This document shows positions 50,793-58,831 of a stretch of DNA of 64,000 nt, piece by piece. The notes below the pieces were generated by a model. It had not been told where the DNA came from, made no database searches, and was given only the letters and a program-made list of their open reading frames with translations. The DNA is taken from positions 1,302,001 to 1,366,000 of the forward strand of contig NZ_FOVD01000001.1 of the NCBI RefSeq assembly GCF_900115055.1, written 5' to 3'. The translations under genes were made by a program, and so were the position numbers. The DNA comes from Chryseobacterium oleae (GTDB taxonomy: Bacteria > Bacteroidota > Bacteroidia > Flavobacteriales > Weeksellaceae). Positions within the stretch are counted from its first letter, which is position 1; every line of letters starts with the position of its first letter.

Positions 50793-51413
50793 ATGAAAAC
50801 CAAGGATAAAATATTATCAAAAGCATTGGAGTTATTCAATGAAAACGGCTACAACAATATCACGACAAGGCACATTGCAGCCGGCCTGAACATCAGTGCG
50901 GGGAATCTGCATTATCATTTTAAACATTCGGAAGATATTATCAAGATCCTTTTTTCTGAACTGATCCTTAAAATGGATGTTTTAATGAATGATCTCCGGA
51001 AAATAGAAAGCAAAACACTGGAAGATCTGTATCACTTTACTTTTTCAACCTATGAGGTTTTCTATTCTTTCCGCTTCATCTTCATGAATTTCTTTGATAT
51101 TCTTAAAAAAATTCCGGTCATAGAATCACAGTATGAATCTATTAACATCACCAGAAAAGATGAATTCAGGGAAATTTTCAAAGGTTTTCAGAAAGACCAT
51201 ATTTTCAGAAACGATATTCCGGATTTTATCCTGGGAAGTCTCACCACACAGATTTTCATTATTGCAGACAACTGGCTCATCCACAACAGCCTTTCTTTTA
51301 AACTCAACAAAGAAGAGGCAGTAAAGCATTATGCATTGATTCAGATGAATCTTTTTTATCCATTACTTACGGAAGATCAACAGAAACTTTACGAACTAAA
51401 ATATATCAGCTAA
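50793..51413 (+). CDS. TetR/AcrR family transcriptional regulator
   Basis: The 206-aa protein has the TetR HTH at residues 5-50 (KILSKALELFNENGYNNITTRHIAAGLNISAGNLHYHFKHSEDI). The C-terminal helical domain has the TetR_C-type stretch FRFIFMNFFDILKKIP. It is divergent from the 44-aa/123-aa membrane operon, with a shared perfect palindrome between them, so it probably represses that operon and itself. The GNAT gene follows after 3 nt. Confidence 0.88.
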   Translation: MKTKDKILSKALELFNENGYNNITTRHIAAGLNISAGNLHYHFKHSEDIIKILFSELILKMDVLMNDLRKIESKTLEDLYHFTFSTYEVFYSFRFIFMNFFDILKKIPVIESQYESINITRKDEFREIFKGFQKDHIFRNDIPDFILGSLTTQIFIIADNWLIHNSLSFKLNKEEAVKHYALIQMNLFYPLLTEDQQKLYELKYIS

Positions 51414-51416
51414 CCC

Positions 51417-51881
51417 ATGATCATCAGAAAAGGCAACTCCAGCGACCTGACAGAAATGCGCACCCTTTTTACAGATACCATTACGACGGTCTGCCAAAAC
51501 GATTACAGCAGCGATCAGATCAATGCATGGAAATCCGGAGCGGAAAATGAAGAAAGATGGCTCAGGGTAATAGATAGCCAATTGGTTATCGTAGCTAAAA
51601 TAAATGGTCAAATGGCAGGGTTTTGCACCCTCGATCAGGGAAATTATATTGATCTTCTTTTCGTTCATAAGGATTTTCAAAACCAGGGAATTGCCCGGAA
51701 AATGTATACCTTTATCGAACAGGAAGCCTCCTTACGGAAAGAAAAAACATTGGCTGCTGATGTCAGTAAAACAGCCAGACCTTTCTTTGAAAAAATGGGT
51801 TTTAAAGTCATCAAAGAACAAACCGTCAATGTAAAAGGGATTGATCTTACCAACTATAAAATGGAGAAAGAGTTAAATTAG
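51417..51881 (+). CDS. GNAT family N-acetyltransferase
   Basis: The 154-aa protein shows the GNAT fold: MIIRKGNSSDLTEMRTLF at the N-terminus, then INGQMAGFCTLDQGNYIDLLFVHKDF. The acetyl-CoA-binding loop is QNQGIARKMY (Q/R-x-x-G-x-A type), followed by ARPFFEKMGFKVIKEQ. It starts 3 nt after the TetR gene and is probably cotranscribed with it. The acceptor is unknown. Confidence 0.87.
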   Translation: MIIRKGNSSDLTEMRTLFTDTITTVCQNDYSSDQINAWKSGAENEERWLRVIDSQLVIVAKINGQMAGFCTLDQGNYIDLLFVHKDFQNQGIARKMYTFIEQEASLRKEKTLAADVSKTARPFFEKMGFKVIKEQTVNVKGIDLTNYKMEKELN

Positions 51882-52040
51882 AGTTATGAGTTATAAATTA
51901 TGAGTTATGAGTTTTGGAGGTAGGGAATTTGGGGTTGAAAGTATGTGGATGTAACAGGTAGTTCCTGGTTTGAACCACGAAACCCGCATCCCGAAACTAA
52001 AATTCACCATTCACTTGCGAAGCAAAATTCACCATTGACT
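51881..52040. repeat. Intergenic tandem words and dispersed TTCACC repeat
   Basis: At 51881-51914 the word GAGTTAT recurs (GAGTTATGAGTTAT, ATTATGAGTTATGAGTT). At 51998-52040 lies AAATTCACCATTCACTTGCGAAGC followed by AAAATTCACCATTGAC, a near-copy of 27980-28019. No gene is seen between 51882 and 52058. Confidence 0.6.
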
Positions 52041-52058
52041 TATTAAAAAATCTTTTCC

Positions 52059-52880
52059 ATGCAGGAATTACACCCGGAATATCATCAGCTCAAAATATCA
52101 GTTCCTCAGGAATTTGAAAGTGTATTTACGCATTTTTATTTTGCTGAAAACAGCTCTTCCGATTCTGTTACGAAAACCCTGCTTCCCTCCTATCAAACGA
52201 TTATGCTGTTCTGTTTCGGGGAGAATGTTTTTATGACCACTCAGGAAAACACCATCGCTGAAGTGGACAAATGTGTTGTGCTGGGACCCGTACGGCAAGC
52301 CTTTGATTATACACTTCCCGCGGGGAGTTCTATTCTGGTGGCTAATTTTAAAGACGATTCTTTTTACCGCTTCTTCGGAAAAGCGATGATTTCCACTCAG
52401 GGCACTCATCCCGATGAACTTTTGCAGGACAATTGTTTCACGGAACTCTGGCATCAGATCTCTGACTTCACCTCTCCACAGGAAAAAACCGTTCATATTC
52501 TTGAATTCTGCCGTCCTTATCTTCAGGATCAGGATGAAACAAGCCGCCTGCTGAGCAATTTTGAAAACATCAGCCTGAACCCTGTCAAAACCATTGCTGA
52601 ACAGACCCGCCAAAGCGAAAGAAATATCCAGCTGAAGCAGAAAGAACAGTTTGGGTATTCTTCCAAAGAACTCGCCCGATACAGCCGTTTTCTCAAAGCA
52701 ATTACCCTCATTGAAAAAGAACAGGAAAGTGGCAACAAGATCGAATGGTTCACTGTTATTGACCAATGTGGTTATTATGATCAGAGCCAGCTCATCCATG
52801 ATTTCAAACATTTCATTAATATTTCTCCTTCTAAATACATAAAGTTTCAAAAGGATATCTGCCGCACCGGATCAGATTGA
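52059..52880 (+). CDS. AraC-type helix-turn-helix regulator
   Basis: The 273-aa protein resembles AraC regulators with an N-terminal sensor region (PSYQTIMLFCFGENV, VLGPVRQAFDYTLPAGSSILVANFKDDSFYRFF) and a C-terminal HTH region. There VKTIAEQTRQSERNIQLKQ and QCGYYDQSQLIHDFKHFINISPSKY are the two HTH units; the YDQSQLIHDFK...SPSKY form is typical. It lies 76 nt upstream of an NAD(P)H oxidoreductase, which is its probable target. A long antisense frame over the gene is a shadow. Confidence 0.83.
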   Translation: MQELHPEYHQLKISVPQEFESVFTHFYFAENSSSDSVTKTLLPSYQTIMLFCFGENVFMTTQENTIAEVDKCVVLGPVRQAFDYTLPAGSSILVANFKDDSFYRFFGKAMISTQGTHPDELLQDNCFTELWHQISDFTSPQEKTVHILEFCRPYLQDQDETSRLLSNFENISLNPVKTIAEQTRQSERNIQLKQKEQFGYSSKELARYSRFLKAITLIEKEQESGNKIEWFTVIDQCGYYDQSQLIHDFKHFINISPSKYIKFQKDICRTGSD

Positions 52881-52956
52881 TTCCGTTTCGTTTTCTTACA
52901 ATTTTTGCAGTTCCTGCTGCGTTACATTTGTCTCATTAATTTAAACAATAAAAACG

Positions 52957-53547
52957 ATGAGACATTTAATCATTTACGCACATCCCAATGAAAACAGCCT
53001 GAACAACCGTTTACTTCAAACCGTTATCGAAAGCCTGGAAAAAGACCATCACGATATACAGATAAGAGATCTGAACAAAATAGGATTTAATCCGGTTTTC
53101 TCACTGGAAGATATGCAGGGACAGTTTGCCGGGAAAATTGCAGACGACATAAAAACAGAACAGGATTATATTTCCTGGGCAGAACAGATTACTTTTATTT
53201 ACCCCATCTGGTGGACCGGAATGCCTGCCATCATCAAAGGGTATATTGACAGAGTTTTCAGTTATGGTTTCGCCTACCGATATGATCAGGGCGTACAGAA
53301 GGGGCTGTTAAAAGGAAAAAAAGCAGTCATTATCAATACCCACGGAAAATCTCACGAGGAATATGAACGGATGGGCATGGACAAAGCACTTACCCTTACT
53401 TCCGACAACGGAATTTTCCTGTACAGCGGTTTTGAAATCATCCAACACTTCTTTTTTGATAAAGCGGATAAAGCATCTCCCGGGGAAGTGGATATTTGGA
53501 AAGAACAGATCAGAAATACCTATTCACAGCCGGTTTTTAACCTTTAA
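52957..53547 (+). CDS. NAD(P)H oxidoreductase, flavodoxin-like fold (MdaB/KefF type)
   Basis: The 196-aa protein has the opening strand and loop HLIIYAHPNENSLNNRLLQ and the cofactor-contacting YPIWWTGMPAIIKGYIDRVFSYGFAY, both typical of the NQO1/KefF/MdaB family of FAD or FMN quinone reductases. It also has KGKKAVIINTHGKSHEEYE. It likely detoxifies quinones in the cytoplasm. The AraC gene precedes it and a 45-aa membrane ORF follows 11 nt later. Confidence 0.88.
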   Translation: MRHLIIYAHPNENSLNNRLLQTVIESLEKDHHDIQIRDLNKIGFNPVFSLEDMQGQFAGKIADDIKTEQDYISWAEQITFIYPIWWTGMPAIIKGYIDRVFSYGFAYRYDQGVQKGLLKGKKAVIINTHGKSHEEYERMGMDKALTLTSDNGIFLYSGFEIIQHFFFDKADKASPGEVDIWKEQIRNTYSQPVFNL

Positions 53548-53558
53548 AATTAATAAAA

Positions 53559-53696
53559 ATGGAAAAGTCAGCAGCAAAACAGACCGTCAGACCTCTATTA
53601 TTCAGGACTTATAAACTGAGCAAGAAAATCATTAAATACACATTATTTATAACGATTCTTTATTTTGCTTATGAGGGATTTATGGCATGGAATTAG
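53559..53696 (+). CDS. Small membrane protein, 45 aa
   Basis: A short ORF starting MEKSAAKQTVRPLLFRTYKL with a basic N-terminus and one hydrophobic segment (YTLFITILYFAYEGFMAW) lies 11 nt after the oxidoreductase gene and ends before a terminator-like hairpin. Codon use and amphipathic layout are plausible for a real single-pass protein; no family is recognised. Confidence 0.5.
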   Translation: MEKSAAKQTVRPLLFRTYKLSKKIIKYTLFITILYFAYEGFMAWN

Positions 53697-53738
53697 CTTC
53701 AAGAGCGGTAAGTAAAATTGTTTTGAAACCTTTATTTT

Positions 53739-53828
53739 AAACCATTAGGACCGATAAACTGTTAAGAACAGTAAGTTTTTTTATAAATCCTAACTGATAT
53801 GGAACTTTACAGCAGGTCTTAATGGTTT
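53739..53828. repeat. Inverted repeat around a terminator-like hairpin
   Basis: AAACCATTAGGACC (53739-53752) pairs with GGTCTTAATGGTTT (53815-53828) at 13 of 14 positions. Inside lies ACTGTT/AACAGT (53758-53772). The element may be a structured RNA, a mobile-repeat remnant or a terminator module. Confidence 0.5.
53758..53783 (+). terminator. Terminator-like hairpin after the oxidoreductase genes
   Basis: ACTGTT (53758-53763) pairs with AACAGT (53767-53772) over a 3-nt loop and is followed by AAGTTTTTTT. Confidence 0.55.
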
Positions 53829-53833
53829 AGATA

Positions 53834-53864
53834 TTGGATTATCATCAAAAAGCTTTTATATTTA
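53834..53864 (+). promoter_or_regulatory. Promoter of the tyrS leader
   Basis: TTG (53834-53836), exactly 20 nt, TATATTTA (53857-53864). The transcript would start near 53869, about 4 nt before the leader ATG. Confidence 0.65.
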
Positions 53865-53872
53865 CATTATCA

Positions 53873-53968
53873 ATGAAACATTTAAACAGCATATTGCGTC
53901 TTCCTTTTTTCAGTGAGTATTACTCCCCGGCGAACCGTTCGGGAAGACTTTCTATATCTGTGATTTAA
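53873..53968 (+). CDS. Leader peptide of tyrS, 31 aa, with tandem Tyr codons
   Basis: The ORF encodes a 31-residue peptide containing LRLPFFSEYYSPANRSG. The two Tyr codons (TAT TAC, 53918-53923) lie just before a G/C-rich segment that can pair with downstream sequence. It has its own promoter just upstream and sits between that promoter and a terminator placed directly before tyrS. The layout is that of an attenuator leader peptide; see the attenuator entry. That it is translated is inference. Confidence 0.6.
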   Translation: MKHLNSILRLPFFSEYYSPANRSGRLSISVI

Positions 53969-54023
53969 TAAGAAATAATCTAATTTATATATAGAGCCCG
54001 GACAGCATTGTCCGGGCTTTTTT
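53924..54023 (+). promoter_or_regulatory. tyrS leader: Candidate Tyr-dependent attenuator
   Basis: Four segments are visible. Segment 1 (53924-53935, TCCCCGGCGAAC) can pair with segment 2 (53937-53944, GTTCGGGA). Segment 2 (GTTCGGG) is also complementary to CCCGGAC (53998-54004 region), the 5' arm of the terminator, with one G-U pair. The terminator itself is AGCCCGGACA/TGTCCGGGCT. A ribosome stalled at the Tyr codons would cover segment 1 and let segment 2 block the terminator, so tyrS would be read when charged tRNA-Tyr is scarce. Confidence 0.55.
53995..54023 (+). terminator. Terminator between the leader ORF and tyrS
   Basis: AGCCCGGACA (53995-54004) pairs perfectly with TGTCCGGGCT (54009-54018) over GCAT and is followed by TTTTTG. 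It ends 20 nt before the tyrS start codon, so it must be passed for tyrS to be expressed from the leader promoter. Confidence 0.9.
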
Positions 54024-54043
54024 GTTTTAAAAACTCAATTATT

Positions 54044-55243
54044 ATGATCAACACATTACAAGAAAATGCAGCCATCATCCTGCCGGAAAACGGTCTGGAA
54101 CAAAAACTTAAACAGGCTGAACAGGAAAACAGAAAGTTAATAATCAAACTGGGATTTGATCCTACGGCTCCGGATCTACATCTGGGTCATGCGGTGGTGC
54201 TTAAAAAACTGAAACAGTTTCAGGAACTGGGACATCAGATCGTGATCGTAGTTGGAAGTTTTACGGCCAGAATTGGTGATCCGACAGGAAAAAACAAGGC
54301 GAGAAAACCGTTAAGCGTTGAAGATGTTAATCATAATGCCCAGACGTATATCAATCAGCTCTCGAAGATTATTAATGTGGAAAAAACCAAAATTGTCTTT
54401 AATTCCGACTGGCTGGATGCCTTGAATTTCTCAGAGGTCATTCAGCTGATGTCAAAGGTAACCGTAGCCCAACTGATGCACAGGAATGATTTCAATAAAA
54501 GGTTTACAGAAAATACACCGATTGCGATGCATGAACTTGTTTACCCTATTCTTCAGGGTTTCGATTCTGTACAGATTGAATGCGATATCGAGATGGGCGG
54601 AACAGATCAGCTTTTCAACTGTACGATGGGAAGGCAGCTTCAGGAAGTCCATCAGATGTCGGCACAAGTAGTGATGTGTATGCCTCTGCTCAAAGGTCTT
54701 GACGGTAAAGAAAAAATGAGCAAATCGCTGAACAATATTATAGGACTGACGGATAAACCTAATGATATGTTTGGAAAAACCATGTCGATCCCGGACAGGC
54801 TTATTGATGAATTTATTGAACTTGCTTCAGATTTTTCTGCTGAGAAGAAGACTGATTTACAATTAAAATTACAAAACGGCGAAAACCCAATGAACATTAA
54901 GAAGCTGATCGCTAAGAATATCATCACCCAATACCATGATCATGCTGCAGCAGAGCTTGCAGAAGAATTTTTCAGCATTCAGTTTCAGAGCAAAAACTCC
55001 GAAGAGAAAATCTATGAACCCATCTCTTTGGATTCACTTCATCATAAAGAAAACCTGATCACACTGGTGGAACTCTGCAGTCAGTTAAAAAGTGACCTCA
55101 GCAAATCAGCGGTGCGAAGGATGATTCAAAGTGGAGGCATTCAGATTAATCATCTCAAAATAACAGATCCGGATGAAGAAATTGAATTACTCCCAGAGAC
55201 AAAGGTAAAAATCGGAAGAAGAGATTTTTTTGAACTCGTTTAA
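54044..55243 (+). CDS. tyrS: Tyrosyl-tRNA synthetase
   Basis: The 399-aa class I synthetase charges tRNA-Tyr. It has the signature HLGH at residues 46-49 (in GFDPTAPDLHLGHAVVLKKL), KMSKS at 224-228, and a C-terminal S4 RNA-binding domain (about 335-399, LSKSAVRRMIQSGGIQINHLKI). This HLGH/KMSKS form with the shorter spacing belongs to the TyrZ-like branch. The ATG at 54044 is used; the frame upstream runs through the terminator hairpin. Confidence 0.96.
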   Translation: MINTLQENAAIILPENGLEQKLKQAEQENRKLIIKLGFDPTAPDLHLGHAVVLKKLKQFQELGHQIVIVVGSFTARIGDPTGKNKARKPLSVEDVNHNAQTYINQLSKIINVEKTKIVFNSDWLDALNFSEVIQLMSKVTVAQLMHRNDFNKRFTENTPIAMHELVYPILQGFDSVQIECDIEMGGTDQLFNCTMGRQLQEVHQMSAQVVMCMPLLKGLDGKEKMSKSLNNIIGLTDKPNDMFGKTMSIPDRLIDEFIELASDFSAEKKTDLQLKLQNGENPMNIKKLIAKNIITQYHDHAAAELAEEFFSIQFQSKNSEEKIYEPISLDSLHHKENLITLVELCSQLKSDLSKSAVRRMIQSGGIQINHLKITDPDEEIELLPETKVKIGRRDFFELV

Positions 55244-55297
55244 ATCTTCAGATTCGTGAGGTAATTTTCAATATATTCGTTTCATTAAATAAAAGTG

Positions 55298-55819
55298 ATG
55301 AGCTATATCATGGTCGATATTGAATCGGATGGCCCGATTCCGGGAGATTTCTCAATGATCTGTTTTGGAGCGGTCCTTGTGAATGAAGAACTGGATACTA
55401 CGTTCTACGGAAAACTGAAACCTATTTCGGAAAAATTCAATCCGGATGCTTTGGCTGTTTCTGGCTTCAGCAGGGAAGAAACGATGCAGTTTGATGATCC
55501 CAAAGAAGTCATGCTGGAATTTGAAGAATGGATTGAGAAAAACTCCAAAGGAAGACCTATTTTCATCAGTGACAATAACTGTTTCGACTGGATGTTTATC
55601 TGCTGGTATTTTCATCATTTTACCGGGAAAAATCCTTTCGGCTATTCATCAAGAAGGCTGTCTGACCTGTATTGCGGGCTGGAAAAAGACACTTTTGCCC
55701 AATGGAAACATCTCCGTAAAACAGAACACACGCATCATCCTGTAGACGATGCCAGAGGAAATGCAGAAGTTCTACTGTATATGAAAAAGGAAATGGGTCT
55801 GAAAATAGGTTTGAAATAG
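55298..55819 (+). CDS. DEDDh 3'-5' exonuclease domain protein
   Basis: The 173-aa protein has the exonuclease motifs: MVDIESDGP (Asp7 and Glu9 of motif I), FISDNNCFDWMFICWYF (motif II Asp), and HTHHPVDDARGNAEVLLY (His and Asp of motif III, DEDDh type). Such proteins degrade RNA or DNA 3' ends; this single-domain form resembles small 3'-5' exoribonucleases. A GTG one codon earlier is possible but the ATG at 55298 is preferred. It lies 54 nt after tyrS. Confidence 0.87.
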   Translation: MSYIMVDIESDGPIPGDFSMICFGAVLVNEELDTTFYGKLKPISEKFNPDALAVSGFSREETMQFDDPKEVMLEFEEWIEKNSKGRPIFISDNNCFDWMFICWYFHHFTGKNPFGYSSRRLSDLYCGLEKDTFAQWKHLRKTEHTHHPVDDARGNAEVLLYMKKEMGLKIGLK

Positions 55820-55859
55820 CTGATCATACAATTACGTGGGAAGAAATACTGAAATTTAT

Positions 55860-56618
55860 ATGTTTGATAAGGAGAAGGCATCTGTCCGTCTCTATGAGGA
55901 TCTGCAGCACAAAAGATTCCACACCAGAACATTTAAAACCTTTCTGGAAAGCAGAAAAAAAGAAATAGGTACGTATGATGTCACGTTTGAAAAAGTACTG
56001 GAAAAGGTCAGAAGTGACATCAATACCATAACGCCCGATGAACTGTTTGAGATTAATCTTTTTCTAAGCGACGATGCGTATTCAGACTCTACAGGGAGCG
56101 ATTATGCCACAAGAGAAAAAAAATTAGAGGAATTGTATGACCATTATGGACTTAGCCTGTTGTATGAGCTTCCTACCTCAACGGTTTGCACCAGCTATAT
56201 GTTCCAATATGGGAACTACACGCATTATTTCCCTATCTACGAACTGGAGAATTATGGATTAAAGCATAGTGACGGCGGCGTTAATATAGATTCAACAGAT
56301 TTTTTAAAATTCAATGATTATATGATCCTGCTGATGAAAATGATCCTGGATAGAAAAATGGACGGTTATGAATATGACTTTACAAAAAGTGAAGAGGACA
56401 TCATCCGGAGTATAACGGCAGACCATCAGAACAATCTGATCATGTTCAAAGAAATTGAAAGTGAATGTGATTTTATAAAAGACTGTTCCTCTGATGAAAA
56501 GGGTCCTTATGCACAGACCATCTACTATGCCTATGCTTTTTTTAAACAGTCCATTGAAATGAAACTGAGAATTGATGCAGAAAAAAATCCAAGAATCGTT
56601 ATCTTAGATTCCTATTAA
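55860..56618 (+). CDS. Hypothetical protein, 252 aa
   Basis: A soluble, acidic protein without a signal peptide, starting MFDKEKASVRLYEDLQHK at an ATG; a GTG 24 nt earlier is possible. Conspicuous parts are TPDELFEINLFLSDDAYSDSTGSDY and SYMFQYGNYTHYFPIYELENYGL. No domain is recognised. It lies 40 nt after the exonuclease gene. Confidence 0.6.
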   Translation: MFDKEKASVRLYEDLQHKRFHTRTFKTFLESRKKEIGTYDVTFEKVLEKVRSDINTITPDELFEINLFLSDDAYSDSTGSDYATREKKLEELYDHYGLSLLYELPTSTVCTSYMFQYGNYTHYFPIYELENYGLKHSDGGVNIDSTDFLKFNDYMILLMKMILDRKMDGYEYDFTKSEEDIIRSITADHQNNLIMFKEIESECDFIKDCSSDEKGPYAQTIYYAYAFFKQSIEMKLRIDAEKNPRIVILDSY

Positions 56619-56671
56619 TTCTTGGCGGATAACAACGATCCGGCTCAAAAATCAGATCTCATCAACAACCT

Positions 56672-57103
56672 ATGAACACGACGATCACCTACAGAAAAGC
56701 CTCAGAAAACGATATCGATTACCTTCTTGATCTAAGAATAAAAACCATGAATCCGCATTACACAGATTCTAACCTTCCTACGGACAAGGAAACAACGCTT
56801 CAGAGAATCCAATATCAGTTTGACAAGGCTCATATCATTCTTCTAAACAATGAACCAGCCGGATTACTGAAGATCAACAAAGCTGATGATAAAACAGAAG
56901 TGCTGCAACTGCAGATAGACCCCAATCAACAGGGTAAAGGACTTGGAAAAACGATTTTAACAGATATTCTGAAGGAAGCTTCCGAAGAGGGGAAGACAGT
57001 AGCCTTAAGCGTCCTAAAAACCAATAAGGCTCAGCATTTATATACAAGTCTGGGGTTTAAGACTGTGGATGAGGATGAACATTCTTTTTTTATGGAGTTT
57101 TAA
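56672..57103 (+). CDS. GNAT family N-acetyltransferase
   Basis: The 143-aa protein has the GNAT fold with TITYRKASENDIDYLLDLR at the start. VLQLQIDPNQQGKGLGKTIL is strand 4 with the acetyl-CoA loop QQGKGLG, and ALSVLKTNKAQHLYTSLGFKTVDEDEHSFFMEF makes up the C-terminus with the bound-substrate loop. It is a compact single-domain acetyltransferase; the acceptor is unknown. Confidence 0.88.
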   Translation: MNTTITYRKASENDIDYLLDLRIKTMNPHYTDSNLPTDKETTLQRIQYQFDKAHIILLNNEPAGLLKINKADDKTEVLQLQIDPNQQGKGLGKTILTDILKEASEEGKTVALSVLKTNKAQHLYTSLGFKTVDEDEHSFFMEF

Positions 57104-57116
57104 AGAGGTTTCTGAA

Positions 57117-57300
57117 GACCGTATTCACCTAATTTTTTCAACCACAAAAGTCACAAAAGATTTTAAACACTTAAGTGATTTTTAAGGTAAATACTTGGTG
57201 GATAAGAAGTACACATAAGTTCTCAAAAATTAAAGATTTTTATACTGGATAATATGCGCAAACATCTGTGAAAATCTGTGCAATCTGTGGTAAAAAAAGA
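57117..57300. repeat. Gene-free stretch with AACCACAAAAGTC/ATCTGTG words
   Basis: AACCACAAAAGTCACAAAAG (57140 region) and CATCTGTGAAAATCTGTG with CAATCTGTGG (57262-57292) are words found as intergenic repeats in Flavobacteria. A short palindrome CACTTAAGTG (57168-57177) is followed by ATTTTTAAG. No gene is seen. Confidence 0.45.
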
Positions 57301-57314
57301 ATATAAGCCATAAA

Positions 57315-58829
57315 TTACGATTGATTTGCCAAAGTAACAAAAATCAGTCTTCCGCCTTCTTCAGCAGACAGAAGTATTTTCTTACCATCCGTCAGTTCCA
57401 CCATAGATCCGGGTGGAATCTCTTTTTGTTCCGTCACATCTTTCATCGAACTCAGACTTTGATTCACCAGTACCCATCTTCCTTCATGAAAAGTAAAATA
57501 TCCGACAGGCATTTTATCCTGCATCGTAAGATTTTCATTTCTGATGACCTTTCTTGACACATGCCATTTGAATAAATACTGGTTGTTATAAACCATCAGT
57601 CGGTGGTTTTCAGGTTTCCAGACCTCATCATCAAATTTAAAGTACAGATCAAGCACAGGAAGCGTTCCCCGGTGTGCTGTTCCGCAGAAAGGACATTTCG
57701 GGTTGCTGCTGTTGTCGAAAACATACCATTTCTCGGTACATTCCGGATTGTGACAGGGCTGAATCAAATCGGCCGTCTTTAACAATGCGGTTTCCCATTC
57801 ATTGGCGGTGGGACGCCGAATCGGGTCGTGAAGCCCGTCTATAAATGCTTTTCTAAACAATTCGGAAAGATAAGGACCCGCAGCCGTAAAAGGAATTTTC
57901 TGAGGATCGCCCCAGAATGCATCCCATTTTCTGAGATGATCCGCTTTCACCTGGTTGGATGGGTCCCTGAAATGTTCTATGAATAAAGCTTTTTCACCCA
58001 TAGAAATCACTTCATCCTTCTCGGAATCCAGATCCCATATTTTTCCACCTCTCAAAGGATGTCTTCTGAACAGGTACATATAAATCAGCACTGCCAAAGC
58101 ATGAAGATCCGTTTTCTGGTTGGGCAGATGCCGTCCCGGATCCTGCATACTCAGGTGTTTGGTCTTTAAAACCTCGGGAGCAATAAAGTCCGCCGTCCCG
58201 ATAACTTCCGGCGGGAAAAGCTTGGGAACAACCAATCCGTCTATATCAATGATACAGGCAGATTTCGTAACAGGATCTATCAGAATATTGTTGTAGGAAA
58301 GATCGGAATGCGCCAATCCCATTTGGTGAAGCTTTTTCACACCCCGGCTGATATTGATGGTGATCTGAAAATAGCTCAGCCAATCCCCAAGTTCCGAATG
58401 ATCAAGTCTCAGCGGATACTGTTGATTCCTGAACATTGGAGCCGTGAACCATTTCCCGACTTTATCCTGACCCTGAATATTATCTGATCCGATATACCCT
58501 TTCGCAAAGAAGAATTTTTTATGGTAAACGGGAACCACAATTCCCGTCAGTTTATTTTTTTCTACGATATCATACGGCCATCTGAAAATTTCATTCAGAA
58601 AATAATCAGATGAATTTCCGTTCTGTATATTTCCGAGATAAGTGGAAACAATCCTCATGATACGCTCTTTCTGTCCGGCATCCAGAGGAGTCCGGTAAAA
58701 TGCTACCACATATTCCCTTTCCGGCGAAAAATAGACATCTTTCACTCCGCCTCTGATGGGGCTTTCATCTACATATTCATAGGATTTTGAGTTATCCAGA
58801 ATAGAAGCAACTGTAACGGTTTTTTTCAT
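57315..58829 (-). CDS. Protein kinase of the TerY-P triad, with Zn-binding C-terminus
   Basis: The 504-aa protein has a kinase-like domain at about residues 15-330: a loop GGVKDVYFSP, the catalytic loop AHSDLSYNNILID (HSD in place of HRD) and DIDG in place of DFG. A C-terminal zinc ribbon follows (CHNPECTEKWY with CPFCG). The unusual catalytic motifs are typical of the kinase in VWA-PP2C-kinase triads. It is the last gene of the Ter operon, 2 nt after the PP2C gene. It is probably balanced by that phosphatase. Confidence 0.87.
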   Translation of the reverse strand: MKKTVTVASILDNSKSYEYVDESPIRGGVKDVYFSPEREYVVAFYRTPLDAGQKERIMRIVSTYLGNIQNGNSSDYFLNEIFRWPYDIVEKNKLTGIVVPVYHKKFFFAKGYIGSDNIQGQDKVGKWFTAPMFRNQQYPLRLDHSELGDWLSYFQITINISRGVKKLHQMGLAHSDLSYNNILIDPVTKSACIIDIDGLVVPKLFPPEVIGTADFIAPEVLKTKHLSMQDPGRHLPNQKTDLHALAVLIYMYLFRRHPLRGGKIWDLDSEKDEVISMGEKALFIEHFRDPSNQVKADHLRKWDAFWGDPQKIPFTAAGPYLSELFRKAFIDGLHDPIRRPTANEWETALLKTADLIQPCHNPECTEKWYVFDNSSNPKCPFCGTAHRGTLPVLDLYFKFDDEVWKPENHRLMVYNNQYLFKWHVSRKVIRNENLTMQDKMPVGYFTFHEGRWVLVNQSLSSMKDVTEQKEIPPGSMVELTDGKKILLSAEEGGRLIFVTLANQS

Positions 58830-58831
58830 GT

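Noticed and set aside
52098..52850. 250-codon open frame on the minus strand
   Set aside because: It lies fully antisense to the AraC-type gene, which has clear HTH motifs; the antisense frame has no recognisable domain.
53824..54043. T-box riboswitch upstream of tyrS
   Set aside because: No T-box sequence (TGGNACCGCG type) or matching stem I is visible; the leader ORF with Tyr codons explains the terminator better.
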